The notes under the pieces: model-generated | What the model saw: the letters and a program-made list of their open reading frames with translations, nothing else | Told to the model about the DNA's origin: nothing | Database searches by the model: none | Program-made: the position numbers and the translations under genes | Shown here: positions 36,094-45,322 of the stretch, piece after piece | Layout of the letters: each line of letters begins with the position of its first letter | Numbering within the stretch: position 1 is the stretch's first letter | Source: Caballeronia arvi | GTDB lineage: Bacteria > Pseudomonadota > Gammaproteobacteria > Burkholderiales > Burkholderiaceae | NCBI RefSeq assembly: GCF_001544695.2 | Contig: NZ_FCOM02000008.1 | Coordinates: 1-64,000, forward strand | Length of the DNA: 64,000 nt | Reading direction: 5' to 3'

Positions 36094-37683
36094 CTAAGCG
36101 ACGTCCGGAGCCGAAGCCTGCTGGCGACGCAACATCTCGCCCAGATCCGCGCCGATCCGGCTGATGAGCGGCGCCCAGTCATGCAGCGTCTGCTGTCGAT
36201 AAAGCCGCATCTCCGGATACCATTCCGTACGGTCGCCGTGCAGACCCCAGCGCCACTCCGGGGCAGCAGGCAGAATCGCCCAGGCCGGTTTGCCAAGCGC
36301 GCCGGCAAGGTGCAACGGCGAGGAATCGACGGAAATCACAAGATCGAGATGCTCGACGAGACCCGCGGTATCGGCGAAATCGCGCCACTGCGACGACAGG
36401 TCGTGCGCCCGGATGCCTGACTGTCGCATCAACGCGGCGTTCGTCGAATTCTTCTGCAAAACGAACCATTCGATACCTCCGATCCCGGACAGCGGTCTCA
36501 ATTCCTGCGCGGGAACGAAGCGGTCGATGCCACTGAAGTTGTGCGGCCCGCTGAACCAGCACAGTCCCACTTTCAGCTTGTCGGCGAACGGCTGCATGAA
36601 TGCGGACCAGCGCGAACGCGCGTCGGGCGGCGCCGCGATGTATCCCGCCGCGCAATCGGGCGCGCTCACGCCGAGATAGGTCGGCAGCAGATAGTCTAAC
36701 GCCCAGTAGTCGAAGTGCGCGAGCTCATCCGTTCGCCAGCCAGACGCGACACTGTCCGCACCGGCGAGGTTCCGCATCAGTTCGTACAACTCCGGCCGAC
36801 ACACGAAGTGAACGAACGCGCCCGCCGCCTGGAGCCGCCTCGCGTATCGCGCGAGCATCAGATTGTCGCCGATGCCCGCATGGTAAGCCACGAGGATGCG
36901 CTTGCCCTGCAATGGCTCGCCACGCCATCTTTTGGCGAGATACGGCTCAATGCCGGGGTAAAGCGTCGACACGTAGTCGTCGTTCGCAACTATTTCCAGT
37001 TCGCGCCAGCCCTCGCGATCGCGTCCGAGCAGAATGAGCGTTTCGCCCAGAGGACCGGTGGCGTCCATTCTCGCGGGCGCAATCTCCGCGGCGCGCCGGA
37101 ACGCGTCAAGCGCCTCCTCGAACCGGCCCTGCATATACAGCGCCCGGCCGAGCATGATCCAGAGGTCGACATCGCCCGGGTCGCTCGCAAGCATGGCGCG
37201 AGCCCCTTCGACGACCCCGGCGTGGTCGGAAAGAAATGGGCTCCTAAGGTGCAGCGCCTTCTTGCCTTCCGCTCGAATGAGCGCCTGCCGCGCATGGAAG
37301 CGCATCAGCTCGGTTTGCGCGCCGAACAGATAGATCTGTGCGAGCGCTGCGTGCGCATCGTGATTCTCCGGATCGATGAAAAGCGCCTCCGCAAAGCACT
37401 CGATCGCGCTTTCCCGATCCGCGCAGTGATTCGCATGGATGATGCCCCGCTGCAAGCGGATGCTCACGTTGTCCGGATTTCGTGCAATCCAGTGCGTGCA
37501 TACGTCCAGAGCGAGCCGAGGTTCATGCACGCTCGCAAGGAAATTCGTCGCCTCGATTGCGTAATGAACCTCGTGCGGTTCGAGGTTCATGGCCTCGCGC
37601 CATAGGTCGAGCGACCCGTCGCGCTCGCCCCGCTCCCACGCTGCACGGGCTTCGACGCACAGCGATGCCGCCCGATCCCTCAT
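36094..37683 (-). CDS. TPR-repeat protein with glycosyltransferase domain
   Basis: A 529-residue protein. The N-terminal ~250 residues are tetratricopeptide-like helical repeats (LALDVCTHWIARNPDNVSIRL, AALAQIYLFGAQTEL, LGRALYMQGRFEEALDAFRR). The C-terminal ~280 residues look like a GT9/GT41-type glycosyltransferase (GKRILVAYHAGIGDNLMLARYARRL, VGLCWFSGPHNFSG, LVISVDSSPLHLAGALG). It may glycosylate a protein or surface polymer, and the acceptor is unknown. ATG 37683 follows GGAAGATGGC. ATG 37710 is the alternative, and the longer open frame to 37878 lacks a start signal. Confidence 0.8.
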   Translation of the reverse strand: MRDRAASLCVEARAAWERGERDGSLDLWREAMNLEPHEVHYAIEATNFLASVHEPRLALDVCTHWIARNPDNVSIRLQRGIIHANHCADRESAIECFAEALFIDPENHDAHAALAQIYLFGAQTELMRFHARQALIRAEGKKALHLRSPFLSDHAGVVEGARAMLASDPGDVDLWIMLGRALYMQGRFEEALDAFRRAAEIAPARMDATGPLGETLILLGRDREGWRELEIVANDDYVSTLYPGIEPYLAKRWRGEPLQGKRILVAYHAGIGDNLMLARYARRLQAAGAFVHFVCRPELYELMRNLAGADSVASGWRTDELAHFDYWALDYLLPTYLGVSAPDCAAGYIAAPPDARSRWSAFMQPFADKLKVGLCWFSGPHNFSGIDRFVPAQELRPLSGIGGIEWFVLQKNSTNAALMRQSGIRAHDLSSQWRDFADTAGLVEHLDLVISVDSSPLHLAGALGKPAWAILPAAPEWRWGLHGDRTEWYPEMRLYRQQTLHDWAPLISRIGADLGEMLRRQQASAPDVA

Positions 37684-37887
37684 GCCATCTTCCAAAGTCA
37701 CCTTCCCCATGTTTCTGCGCGGACACGCCCGCTGCACGCGTCGTGCGGATGCTTTTTGATTTATAGCGGGGCCGTGAGGATAGCAGAAGGGATTTTCCGA
37801 ACCGTAATATTTCGATTTCCGATATAGTCCGCTGGCCGACGGCCACGCCCGGCACGTGTTATTACGCGTACCGGGCAATGCGTCCGG

Positions 37888-39228
37888 CTACTTGTGCCAC
37901 TGCCCCGCGCCGCCAGCAAACGCAGGCACACCCACCTCCTCACGATTGCGCGCCTCGCGCGCTTCATCGGCTTCGACCGTCTTGCTCGTGTCGATGAAAA
38001 GCGCCGCGAATGCGCCGACTGCGAGCAGCGCTGCCGAGATCGTGAACGGCACGTCGTAGCTGCCCGTGGTCTGGATCAGGTAGCCGAACACGACGGGCGA
38101 CGTCATCCCCGCGATGCCGAAGCCCGTATTCATCATGCCGCCCGCCGTGCCCGCATACTTGCCCGCGATATCCAGCGGCAAGGTCCACAACACCGGGTTC
38201 GTGATTTCGAGGAAGAAGAACGATCCCGTCAGGAACCACACGGCCGCGATCGGGCTCGGCGCATTGACCATCGGCAGAAGGAAGGCGAGCGAACCGCCCA
38301 TGCCGACGACCAGGATGCTGCAACGTGCGAGCCGCAGCTTGCCGGTCATCCTGAAGATGCGGTCCGATATCACGCCGCCGAGCGTATCGCCAATCACGCC
38401 CGCGAGCAGCGGCAACGCTGTAAAAAGCGCGAGATGCTTGAGATCGAAGCCGCGCGCTTCCTTCAGATACGAAGGCAGCCATGTCAGATACACCCAAAGC
38501 AGCCAGCCATAGCAGAAGTCGACGAATGTCACGAGCCACATGCGATGAATCAGCTTGCGCCACGGCGTCGGGTTCTTTCTCGCACGCGCGCAATCTCCCG
38601 CGCGATAGCCGATTTCAGCGGTCTCCTCGGGCGTGATGCGGCGATTCTCGTCGGGTGAGTTGCTGAACACGAAGAAGTAGAGCACCGTCCATGCGAGGCT
38701 CGCGATACCCAGCAGGATGAACGCTTCGCGCCAGCCCGCCGCGGCCACGACCGCGAGCACGAGCGGCGGCGTCACCGCGCCGCCGAGCCGCGCGAAGCTA
38801 TGCGTGATGCCCTGCGCGAAGCCGCGTTCGTGCACCGGCATCCAGAAGGTGAAGGCGCGCGTCGCGGTGGGGAACGCCCCGCCTTCGCCGATCCCGAGCG
38901 CGAGCCGCAACAGCACGAGCATGCCGATGCTTCCCGCGAAGCCCGTCGCGAGCGTCGCCGCGCCCCAGATCAGCGAGAGCACGGTTAGCACGAGCTTCGG
39001 CCCGAAACGGTCGGCCAGCCATCCGCCGACGATCTGCATCACCGCATACGGATACGCAAACGCCGAGAAAACGAGTCCGAGTTGCACGGACGTCAAGCCC
39101 ATTTCCTGACGGATCAACGGTCCCGCCACGGCGATATTCACCCTATCGATGTACGAGATGAAGTACATCAAACACATCACGCCGAGAATGATATGGCGCG
39201 TCTTCACGCGCTGACGATGCCTGTTCAT
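37888..39228 (-). CDS. sauU: MFS transporter, probable sulfoacetate permease SauU
   Basis: Inner-membrane symporter of 446 residues in the anion:cation symporter branch of MFS. It has SYIDRVNIAVAGPLI in helix 1, GWLADRFGPKLVL as the MFS loop motif, and about 12 membrane segments. It lies downstream of sauS and sauT in the same direction. In Cupriavidus necator the sauRSTU cluster encodes an MFS protein as the sulfoacetate carrier, so the context supports this name. ATG 39228 has AGGAGACAGC upstream. Confidence 0.75.
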   Translation of the reverse strand: MNRHRQRVKTRHIILGVMCLMYFISYIDRVNIAVAGPLIRQEMGLTSVQLGLVFSAFAYPYAVMQIVGGWLADRFGPKLVLTVLSLIWGAATLATGFAGSIGMLVLLRLALGIGEGGAFPTATRAFTFWMPVHERGFAQGITHSFARLGGAVTPPLVLAVVAAAGWREAFILLGIASLAWTVLYFFVFSNSPDENRRITPEETAEIGYRAGDCARARKNPTPWRKLIHRMWLVTFVDFCYGWLLWVYLTWLPSYLKEARGFDLKHLALFTALPLLAGVIGDTLGGVISDRIFRMTGKLRLARCSILVVGMGGSLAFLLPMVNAPSPIAAVWFLTGSFFFLEITNPVLWTLPLDIAGKYAGTAGGMMNTGFGIAGMTSPVVFGYLIQTTGSYDVPFTISAALLAVGAFAALFIDTSKTVEADEAREARNREEVGVPAFAGGAGQWHK

Positions 39229-39287
39229 GCTGTCTCCTGTCCTGTGTCCATCTGATGTGGAACGGTCGAGCCTTCGATCACGCGGTC

Positions 39288-40877
39288 TTACACGAGCTTC
39301 AGGCGCTGCACCTTGCCCGATGGTCCGCGCGGCAATGCGTCGGTGAAGCGGAATTCGCGCGGTGTCTTGTAGCGGCCGAGTTCGCGCAGGCAATGCGCGC
39401 GCAACTCGGCGACATCGAGCGACGTCGCGCCGCCGCTCGGCACGATGAAGGCGACGATGTCCTGGCCGTAAGCCGGATCGGGCACGCCGACCGCCGCCGC
39501 TTCGAGCACGCCGGGATGACGCAGCAGCGCTTCGTCGATCTCGCGCGGCGCGATGTTCTCGCCGCCCTTGATGATCAGTTCCTTCGCGCGTCCGTTGATG
39601 TAGAAGAAGCCTGCTTCGTCGCGATAGCCGAGATCGCCGGTGCGCAGCCATCCGTCGGCGGTGAAGGCGTTGCGGGTCTCCTCGGGACGCTTGTAGTAGC
39701 CGCTCATCAGTTGCCCGCCGCGCAGCACGAGCTCGCCGGTTTCGTTGGCCGCGCACTCGCGTCCGTCGAGATCGACGATCTTTGCCTCGCCACCCGATGG
39801 CAAACCGATGCTGCCGAGTCTTCGCATCGCTTGATCATACGGATTACTGAATGCTGGTGCGGCGGTCTCCGTCATCCCCATCGTTTCGATGACGCCGATG
39901 CCGAAGCGCTCCTCGAACGCGCGATGATGATCCGCTGGCAGCGCCGCGGAAGCGCTGCGGCAAAACTTCAGCGCGGAAAGATCGCAGCCTTGCGCGTCTT
40001 CGCCATTGAGCAGATACGCGACGATCGTCGGCACGACATTGATCCACGTGCAGCCGTATTGCGATGCTTCACTCCAGAACGTGCGCGCGGAAAAGCGCGG
40101 GGTCATTACCGCCGAGCCGCCGTGCTGAAGCGGCGTCAGAAGCGCAACGACAAGTCCGTTGATGTGATACAGCGGCAACGATACGAGCACGCGATCATCG
40201 TCCGACAAGCGATGTTCCGCGCTGATGTTGCGCATGTTCGCGAGCAGGCTGCGATGACTCAGCAGCACGCCCTTGGGCGCGCCCGTCGTGCCCGACGTGT
40301 ACATGAGCAGCGCGGTGTCGCCCGCGACGATATGCGTGCCCGGCGCGTCATCGTGTGCGGTCGGAGTCATGCGCGCGGGAATCGTCGGGATATCGGGCAA
40401 TGCGTTCGCATCGGGCGACGTGCGGATCACTGCGATATCGCGCTCCATGCCTTCGCGACGCAACACGTCGATCGCTTCGGTGATCGTGTCGTGCGTATCG
40501 TCGGCGACGAAAATCGCGCGCGTGTCGGAATGCTCGACGATATAGCGCACCTGCGATGGCTGGCACAGCAGATTCAACGGATTCGCGACGAGCCCGCCAT
40601 ACATCGCCGCGAGCAGAAGCCGCGCCGTCTGGATGCCGTTGCCCATGAAGACGGACACGACATCGCCCGGACGCAATCCCGCTTTCCTGAAGCGCGCGTC
40701 GAGCGCGATGCAGTCGTCGCGCAATGCGCCGAACGTCAGCACATCATCCTGCGCGGCGGAAAGCAGAAACGGCTTGCCGGGCGCGTGTTCGGCGCGCGCA
40801 TCGATCAATGCGCGCAGCGTCGGCACATCGATCGGCAGTGCATCGGCCGATACGATTCGATCGGGCAGCGCGCTCAT
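39288..40877 (-). CDS. sauT: AMP-forming acyl-CoA ligase, probable sulfoacetate-CoA ligase SauT
   Basis: A 529-residue ANL-superfamily ligase that would activate sulfoacetate to sulfoacetyl-CoA using ATP and CoA. It has the P-loop MYTSGTTGAPKGV, the hinge region RTGDLGYRDEAGFFYINGR, KELIIKGGENIAPREID, and the C-terminal catalytic Lys in GPSGKVQRLKLV. It shares ATGA with the stop of sauS and is followed by the transporter, the sauS-sauT-sauU order known from Cupriavidus. Specificity is inferred from the neighbours. Confidence 0.8.
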   Translation of the reverse strand: MSALPDRIVSADALPIDVPTLRALIDARAEHAPGKPFLLSAAQDDVLTFGALRDDCIALDARFRKAGLRPGDVVSVFMGNGIQTARLLLAAMYGGLVANPLNLLCQPSQVRYIVEHSDTRAIFVADDTHDTITEAIDVLRREGMERDIAVIRTSPDANALPDIPTIPARMTPTAHDDAPGTHIVAGDTALLMYTSGTTGAPKGVLLSHRSLLANMRNISAEHRLSDDDRVLVSLPLYHINGLVVALLTPLQHGGSAVMTPRFSARTFWSEASQYGCTWINVVPTIVAYLLNGEDAQGCDLSALKFCRSASAALPADHHRAFEERFGIGVIETMGMTETAAPAFSNPYDQAMRRLGSIGLPSGGEAKIVDLDGRECAANETGELVLRGGQLMSGYYKRPEETRNAFTADGWLRTGDLGYRDEAGFFYINGRAKELIIKGGENIAPREIDEALLRHPGVLEAAAVGVPDPAYGQDIVAFIVPSGGATSLDVAELRAHCLRELGRYKTPREFRFTDALPRGPSGKVQRLKLV

Positions 40878-42343
40878 CGTCCGACCCTCCCGAAGTAATC
40901 GCCGAGCAGCGCATCGACGTCGGGCACGCGCTCTTCGATTCGATACGCGATGCGCGTCACGTTCAGATATTGCCGGTAGCCGAGATTCGACGAGAAGTTG
41001 TTCCCGCCCCACGTGCCGCAGCCCATCGAGAGCGAGAACGGCAGGCCGTTGTCGAAGTTGCCGCCGGTCGCGAGGCAATGCGCCTGATCCACGATCACGC
41101 GCGCCACCGGCAACTGCGTGCCGAGCGTGACGGCGAGCGCGTCGTCGGCGCCATGCACGCCGACCGAATGCCCCGCGCCCATGTAGCCGTAGATGCCGCG
41201 CACGATATCGATGGCATTCGCGACATCGCGCGAACGATAAACCGTCAGCACGGGCGAGAGCTTTTCGCCGGAGAACGGATAGTCGGCTCCGTAGCCGGTC
41301 TCTTCGACCATGAGGAATTTCGGCTCGCGCGCGGCGATATCGTCGAGGCCGGCTTCTCGCGCGATCGTCGCCGCATCGCGGGCCGTGCAGCGCGCGGAGA
41401 GCTTGCCGTCGTGCCACAGCGCCGCCTGCAACCGCGCCTTTTGTACGGCGTCGAGCAGCACGCCGCCTTGATTCGACAGCGCGTCGAGCATGCGCGCGTA
41501 GATCGCGTTTTCGATCACGACGCTGTTCTCCGACGAGCAGCTCGTCGCGTTGTCGAATGTCTTGGACATCGCGATCTTGCGCGCCGCATCATCGGGAACG
41601 GCGCGCGCCGTGACGATCGATGCGACGTTGCCCGCGCCCACGCCGAACGCCGGCGTGCCGCTCGTATAAGCCATGCGAACGTTGCTTTGCGAACCGGTGG
41701 CGACGACGAGATCCGCGAGCTTCATCAGCGCGGCGGTGGCCGCTTTGCCGATCGGTTCCGGAAGCATCTGCACGAGATCGGGATCGATACCCGCCTTCGC
41801 AAACTCCGCATGAATGAAGTCGATAAGGAGCGCGCACGACGAATAGCCCTTCGGCGAAGGCGCGACGATCACCGCGTTGCCGCACTTCAGTGCGTTGATG
41901 ATCTTGTTCGCGGGCGTCGCGGCCGGGTTCGTCGATGGCGTGATCGCGGCCACGACGCCCACCGCGCGCGCGATCTCGACGATGCCGAGCTCTTCATTGC
42001 GCGCGATGACGCCGGTCGTCGCGACGCCGTGAAGATCGCGCAACAGGCCCAGCGTCTTGCGCTGGTTCTTGCGGAACTTGTCGTCGGCGTTGCCGAGGCC
42101 CGTATCGCGCACGGAGAGGTCCGCCAGCCGCCGGTTGCGCTGCGGCTCCATGATCGCCCACGCGGCGGCCGCAGCGGCGGTATCGAGCGTCTCCTGCCCC
42201 GCTTGTTCGAAGCTGTGTTGCGCGACACGAGCCCGCTCGACGATGCGTTCCACATCGGCTTCATTCGCGTCGTTCGCGTCGTTCGTATTGGGCGCGTTGT
42301 CGCGGGAACGCGCGAGCGTTGCGCCGCTTGCCATGTCATTCAT
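40874..42343 (-). CDS. sauS: Acylating aldehyde dehydrogenase, probable sulfoacetaldehyde dehydrogenase SauS
   Basis: CoA-acylating aldehyde dehydrogenase of 489 residues that would reduce sulfoacetyl-CoA to sulfoacetaldehyde for Xsc. It belongs to the EutE/AdhE-like branch: AITPSTNPAATPANKIINALKCGN in the cofactor region, catalytic Cys near residue 269 (FDNATSCSSENSVV), and GTWGGNNFSSNLGY near the end. ATG 42343 with GAGG upstream is preferred to a TTG at 42385. It is divergent from the IclR gene sauR across a 210-base region with two palindromes. Confidence 0.82.
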   Translation of the reverse strand: MNDMASGATLARSRDNAPNTNDANDANEADVERIVERARVAQHSFEQAGQETLDTAAAAAAWAIMEPQRNRRLADLSVRDTGLGNADDKFRKNQRKTLGLLRDLHGVATTGVIARNEELGIVEIARAVGVVAAITPSTNPAATPANKIINALKCGNAVIVAPSPKGYSSCALLIDFIHAEFAKAGIDPDLVQMLPEPIGKAATAALMKLADLVVATGSQSNVRMAYTSGTPAFGVGAGNVASIVTARAVPDDAARKIAMSKTFDNATSCSSENSVVIENAIYARMLDALSNQGGVLLDAVQKARLQAALWHDGKLSARCTARDAATIAREAGLDDIAAREPKFLMVEETGYGADYPFSGEKLSPVLTVYRSRDVANAIDIVRGIYGYMGAGHSVGVHGADDALAVTLGTQLPVARVIVDQAHCLATGGNFDNGLPFSLSMGCGTWGGNNFSSNLGYRQYLNVTRIAYRIEERVPDVDALLGDYFGRVGR

Positions 42344-42365
42344 GCGATGAACCTCGGCTGTTGAA

Positions 42366-42388
42366 AGATTGAAGGTGTTATTCAATCT
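42366..42388. promoter_or_regulatory. Palindrome in the sauS leader
   Basis: AGATTGAA (42366-42373) and TTCAATCT (42381-42388) form a perfect 8 bp inverted repeat with a seven-base spacer, 23 bases before the sauS start. It could be a second regulator site or an mRNA hairpin near the ribosome site. Confidence 0.5.
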
Positions 42389-42465
42389 AGCCAGCCGCGT
42401 CCGTCGCGCGGTCCCGTTTTCTGGACTAACGCATTCAGCGAAACCGTCAGCATCGAAAAATCAAC

Positions 42466-42493
42466 TTTTCGGGACTTTCCAGAGTCCCGAAAA
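42466..42493. promoter_or_regulatory. Probable SauR operator
   Basis: TTTTCGGGACT and AGTCCCGAAAA are perfect 11-base arms around the spacer TTCCAG. It lies in the middle of the sauS-sauR divergent region, 60 bases before sauR and ~120 before sauS, where one regulator could control both directions. IclR-type regulators commonly bind such palindromes. Confidence 0.7.
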
Positions 42494-42553
42494 CCGCTGT
42501 TTTCGACGCACAATGAAATACAAACGCAAAGTAAGCAGACGGAGACAAGCAAC

Positions 42554-43315
42554 GTGACGTCGAATCAATCGAATGCCGCCGCCGTGCGCGCGTTCCGCGT
42601 GCTCGAAACGCTTGCCGAAGCAAACCGCCCGCTCTCGATGACCGAGCTCGTCGACGCGCTCGGCCTGCCGAAGCAGACGGTGCATCGCATTCTCGTGCAA
42701 CTGATGGATGCATGGCTCGTGACGCGCGGCGCGAGCGACCGGCTCTATGAATGCTCGGCGCGCGTGCGCACGCTCGCAATCAACGTGCTGATGCATGCCG
42801 GTCCCGCCGCGGCGCGTCATGCGCTGCTCGAACAACTCGTCGCGCGCGTCGGCGAGACCTGCAATCTGACGATGCTCGCGGGCAACGACGTCGTCTATGT
42901 GGATCGCGTCGAAACGGGCTGGCCGCTACGCATGCATCTGCAACCCGGCTCGCACGTGCCGCTGCATTGTTCGGCGAGCGGCAAGTTGCTACTGAGCTTT
43001 CTGCCGAAGGAACGCCGCGAACGCATCATCGAGCAACTGCCGCTGCGCGCGTATTCCGAGCGCACGATCACCGATCGCGATGCGTTGCGCCGGGAGCTTG
43101 CGTTGACGCGCCGCCGCATGCTCGCCATCAACAATCAGGAGCATTTGCAGGGACTCGTCGCGATAGCGGTGCCGGTGATGCTCGATCGCAATCGCGCGTG
43201 CGCGGCAATCGCGATTCAGGCGCCGGTGGGACGCGTCGCGCTCGAACAGTTGCTCGTCTTCGAGCCCGATCTGCGCCGCGCCGCCGAAGAAACTGCAAAG
43301 ACTTTCAAGGAATGA
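42554..43315 (+). CDS. sauR: IclR-family regulator of the sulfoacetate genes (SauR)
   Basis: A 253-residue regulator with an N-terminal winged helix (MTELVDALGLPKQTVHRILVQLMDA) and an IclR ligand domain containing GETCNLTMLAGNDVVYVDRVE and PGSHVPLHCSASGKLLLSFL. It is divergent from sauS, as expected for SauR. It starts at GTG 42554 with GGAGACAAGCAAC upstream. The ligand domain closely resembles those of the three other IclR proteins of the island. Confidence 0.82.
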   Translation: MTSNQSNAAAVRAFRVLETLAEANRPLSMTELVDALGLPKQTVHRILVQLMDAWLVTRGASDRLYECSARVRTLAINVLMHAGPAAARHALLEQLVARVGETCNLTMLAGNDVVYVDRVETGWPLRMHLQPGSHVPLHCSASGKLLLSFLPKERRERIIEQLPLRAYSERTITDRDALRRELALTRRRMLAINNQEHLQGLVAIAVPVMLDRNRACAAIAIQAPVGRVALEQLLVFEPDLRRAAEETAKTFKE

Positions 43316-43317
43316 AT

Positions 43318-43358
43318 AAAGGCCGGTTTGCGTTGCAGCAAGCCGGCCTTTCGGTTTT
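43318..43358. terminator. Bidirectional terminator between sauR and the permease gene
   Basis: AAAGGCCGG (43318-43326) and CCGGCCTTT (43343-43351) form a strong stem, extended inside by TTGC/GCAA. The plus-strand side is followed by CGGTTTT, and the A-rich start gives T's on the minus strand. It lies directly after the sauR stop between convergent genes. Confidence 0.8.
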
Positions 43359-43371
43359 ATCGCTTATCGGC

Positions 43372-44811
43372 TTATCGTTCGACGGTTTGCAGATGCTGCG
43401 TCGAATGTTCTTCCGCCCCGATCTCGACGTCCTTGCGACCGCGCCGGAACACGTAATAAGCGACGATCAGGATGCCGAGACTCGCGACGCCCAGCCACAG
43501 CGGCTTGCGCTGATCGGGAATGAAGGCCATCGCGACAAGAATCGCCATCATTCCGAAGATCGCGAGCCACGTGAGATAGGGGAATCCCCACATGCGCACG
43601 CGCAGGTCATTCGCTTCGAAGCTCGTCATGCGGGCCCGCAAACGCAGTTGCGAGAAGGCGATCAACAGGTACACGAAAAGCGCCACCGTGCCGTACGAAT
43701 TCACGAGGAAAGCGAACACCGTGTCCGGCGATACATACGACATCACCACCGATACATAGCCAAACACCGTGCCGAGCAGAATCGCGCGCACCGGCACGCC
43801 GCGCTTGTTGACCTTCGCGAGACCGAGCGGCGCATCGCCGTGACGGGTCAAGGCGAACAGCATGCGCGATGCGGCATACAGGCCCGAGTTCAGCGCGGAC
43901 AGCACGGCGGTGAGCACGATCGCGTTCATCACGTTTGCGGCGGCCGGCATGCCCATGACGTTGAGCGCGCTGACGTAAGGCGTCGCCATCTGAGGCGAAT
44001 TCCACGGCACGAGCGCGACGACCAGAGCCACCGATCCGACATAGAACACGAGCACGCGCGTGATGACCGAATTGGTCGCCTTTGCGACGGCCTTCGCGGG
44101 TTCCTTCGCCTCCGCTGCCGCGATCGTGACGATCTCCGCGCCGAAGTAGAAGCCTGTCGCCGCCACCGCGCCTGCCATCACCGGTCCGATGCCTTTGGGC
44201 ATGAAGCCACCATGTCCGAGGAAGGTCGTGGCGACATCGGTCGTGTGCATCGAGGCGGGCCAGAAACCACAGACATACAGGCCGCCGAGAAACAGGAACA
44301 CGATGATCGCGCCGACCTTGATCGACGAGAACCAGAACTCGAACTCGCCGTAGCTCGCCACCGAGATGAGGTTGGTCAGCGTGAGCACGACGAGCAGCAC
44401 GAGACTGATGATCCATGCAGGCACATCGGGTATCCAGAACTGCACGAGCTTCGCGCCCGCGACCGCTTCTAGCGCGATCACGATGACCCAGAAGTACCAG
44501 TACATCCAGCCCGTCAGAAAGCCCGCGAGCTTGCCCGGCCCGCGCTGCGTCCTGAATGCGAGACGCGCGTATTCATAGAACGAGCCCACGGTGGGCATCG
44601 CGCAGGCCATTTCGCCGAGCATGCGCATGACGAGCACGACGAGGCCGCCCGTGATGAGAAACGAAAGAATGGCGGCAGGCCCGGCCTGCTGTATCACCAC
44701 GCCGCTACCGACGAAAAGTCCGGCGCCTATGACGCCGCCTAACGCGATCATCGTCATGTGGCGCTGCTTGAGGCCGCATTTGAGATCGCTTTGTTCCGTG
44801 CTCGATTGCAT
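43372..44811 (-). CDS. APC-family amino acid permease, probable taurine importer
   Basis: A 479-residue permease with about 12 membrane segments, GabP/AnsP-like. It starts with KCGLKQRHMTMIALGGVIGAGLFVGSG, the substrate-binding unwound helix of the amino-acid transporter family, and has ALEAVAGAKLVQFW and PVMAGAVAATGFYFGAE further on. It lies 89 bases downstream of tauX in the same direction, so taurine is the most likely substrate. Other zwitterionic omega-amino acids are possible. The longer upstream frame is a shadow. Confidence 0.8.
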   Translation of the reverse strand: MQSSTEQSDLKCGLKQRHMTMIALGGVIGAGLFVGSGVVIQQAGPAAILSFLITGGLVVLVMRMLGEMACAMPTVGSFYEYARLAFRTQRGPGKLAGFLTGWMYWYFWVIVIALEAVAGAKLVQFWIPDVPAWIISLVLLVVLTLTNLISVASYGEFEFWFSSIKVGAIIVFLFLGGLYVCGFWPASMHTTDVATTFLGHGGFMPKGIGPVMAGAVAATGFYFGAEIVTIAAAEAKEPAKAVAKATNSVITRVLVFYVGSVALVVALVPWNSPQMATPYVSALNVMGMPAAANVMNAIVLTAVLSALNSGLYAASRMLFALTRHGDAPLGLAKVNKRGVPVRAILLGTVFGYVSVVMSYVSPDTVFAFLVNSYGTVALFVYLLIAFSQLRLRARMTSFEANDLRVRMWGFPYLTWLAIFGMMAILVAMAFIPDQRKPLWLGVASLGILIVAYYVFRRGRKDVEIGAEEHSTQHLQTVER

Positions 44812-44900
44812 GTCGTCTCCGTCCTGATGTGCTTGTGTCGAGTTGGCGCTCGCCCGCCGGTCCATCGCCAGCGGGTCGATGCCTGTCATTCCGTCATCGG

Positions 44901-45290
44901 TCAGATCGCCGGTCGGTCTTTGCGATAGGCGTTCTTCACCGCGATCTTGCCGTCGCTGAACGTGAAGACGTCGACCATGCGCGCTTCGATGCGCGAGCCG
45001 TCGGCCTTCGTGCCGCGAAACGTCGATTCCGATACGCCGCGCTCGCCGCTCACGAAATGCTCGCCGTCGTTCCACGATGCGTCGGGAAACGTCTCCCATG
45101 CGAGCGTGAAGCCCTTGCGCACTTCATCGCGGCCTTCGAAGGTGCGGCCCAGTGCATCGGGGCCGGCCACGCCGTGAAAAACGCATTCGTCCGCCATGCA
45201 GTTCATCAGCGCATCGATATCGTGGCGGTTCCACGCATCGTTGAATGTTTGCAGCAGGCGGAGGTAGTCCTGATTCGTTTGAGTGCTCAT
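44901..45290 (-). CDS. tauX: Taurine dehydrogenase small subunit-like protein (SnoaL/NTF2 fold)
   Basis: A 129-residue NTF2-like/SnoaL-fold protein (LLQTFNDAWNRHDIDALMNCM, GRDEVRKGFTLAWETFPDASW, VFTFSDGKIAVKNAYRKDRP). Proteins of this type are annotated as the small subunit TauX of taurine dehydrogenase, and it stands 32 bases after the large-subunit-like gene, as in known tauXY loci. How the small subunit contributes to catalysis is not evident from the sequence. Confidence 0.75.
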   Translation of the reverse strand: MSTQTNQDYLRLLQTFNDAWNRHDIDALMNCMADECVFHGVAGPDALGRTFEGRDEVRKGFTLAWETFPDASWNDGEHFVSGERGVSESTFRGTKADGSRIEARMVDVFTFSDGKIAVKNAYRKDRPAI

Positions 45291-45322
45291 GGATCGATGT
45301 TTTCAGTGCGTTGTGAAAGGGA

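Noticed and set aside
42421-42430. CTGGACTAAC as a TauR box (reported TauR repeats resemble CTGGACYTAA)
   Set aside because: Only a single partial copy, located in the sau region, not before tauY; the match is no better than chance.
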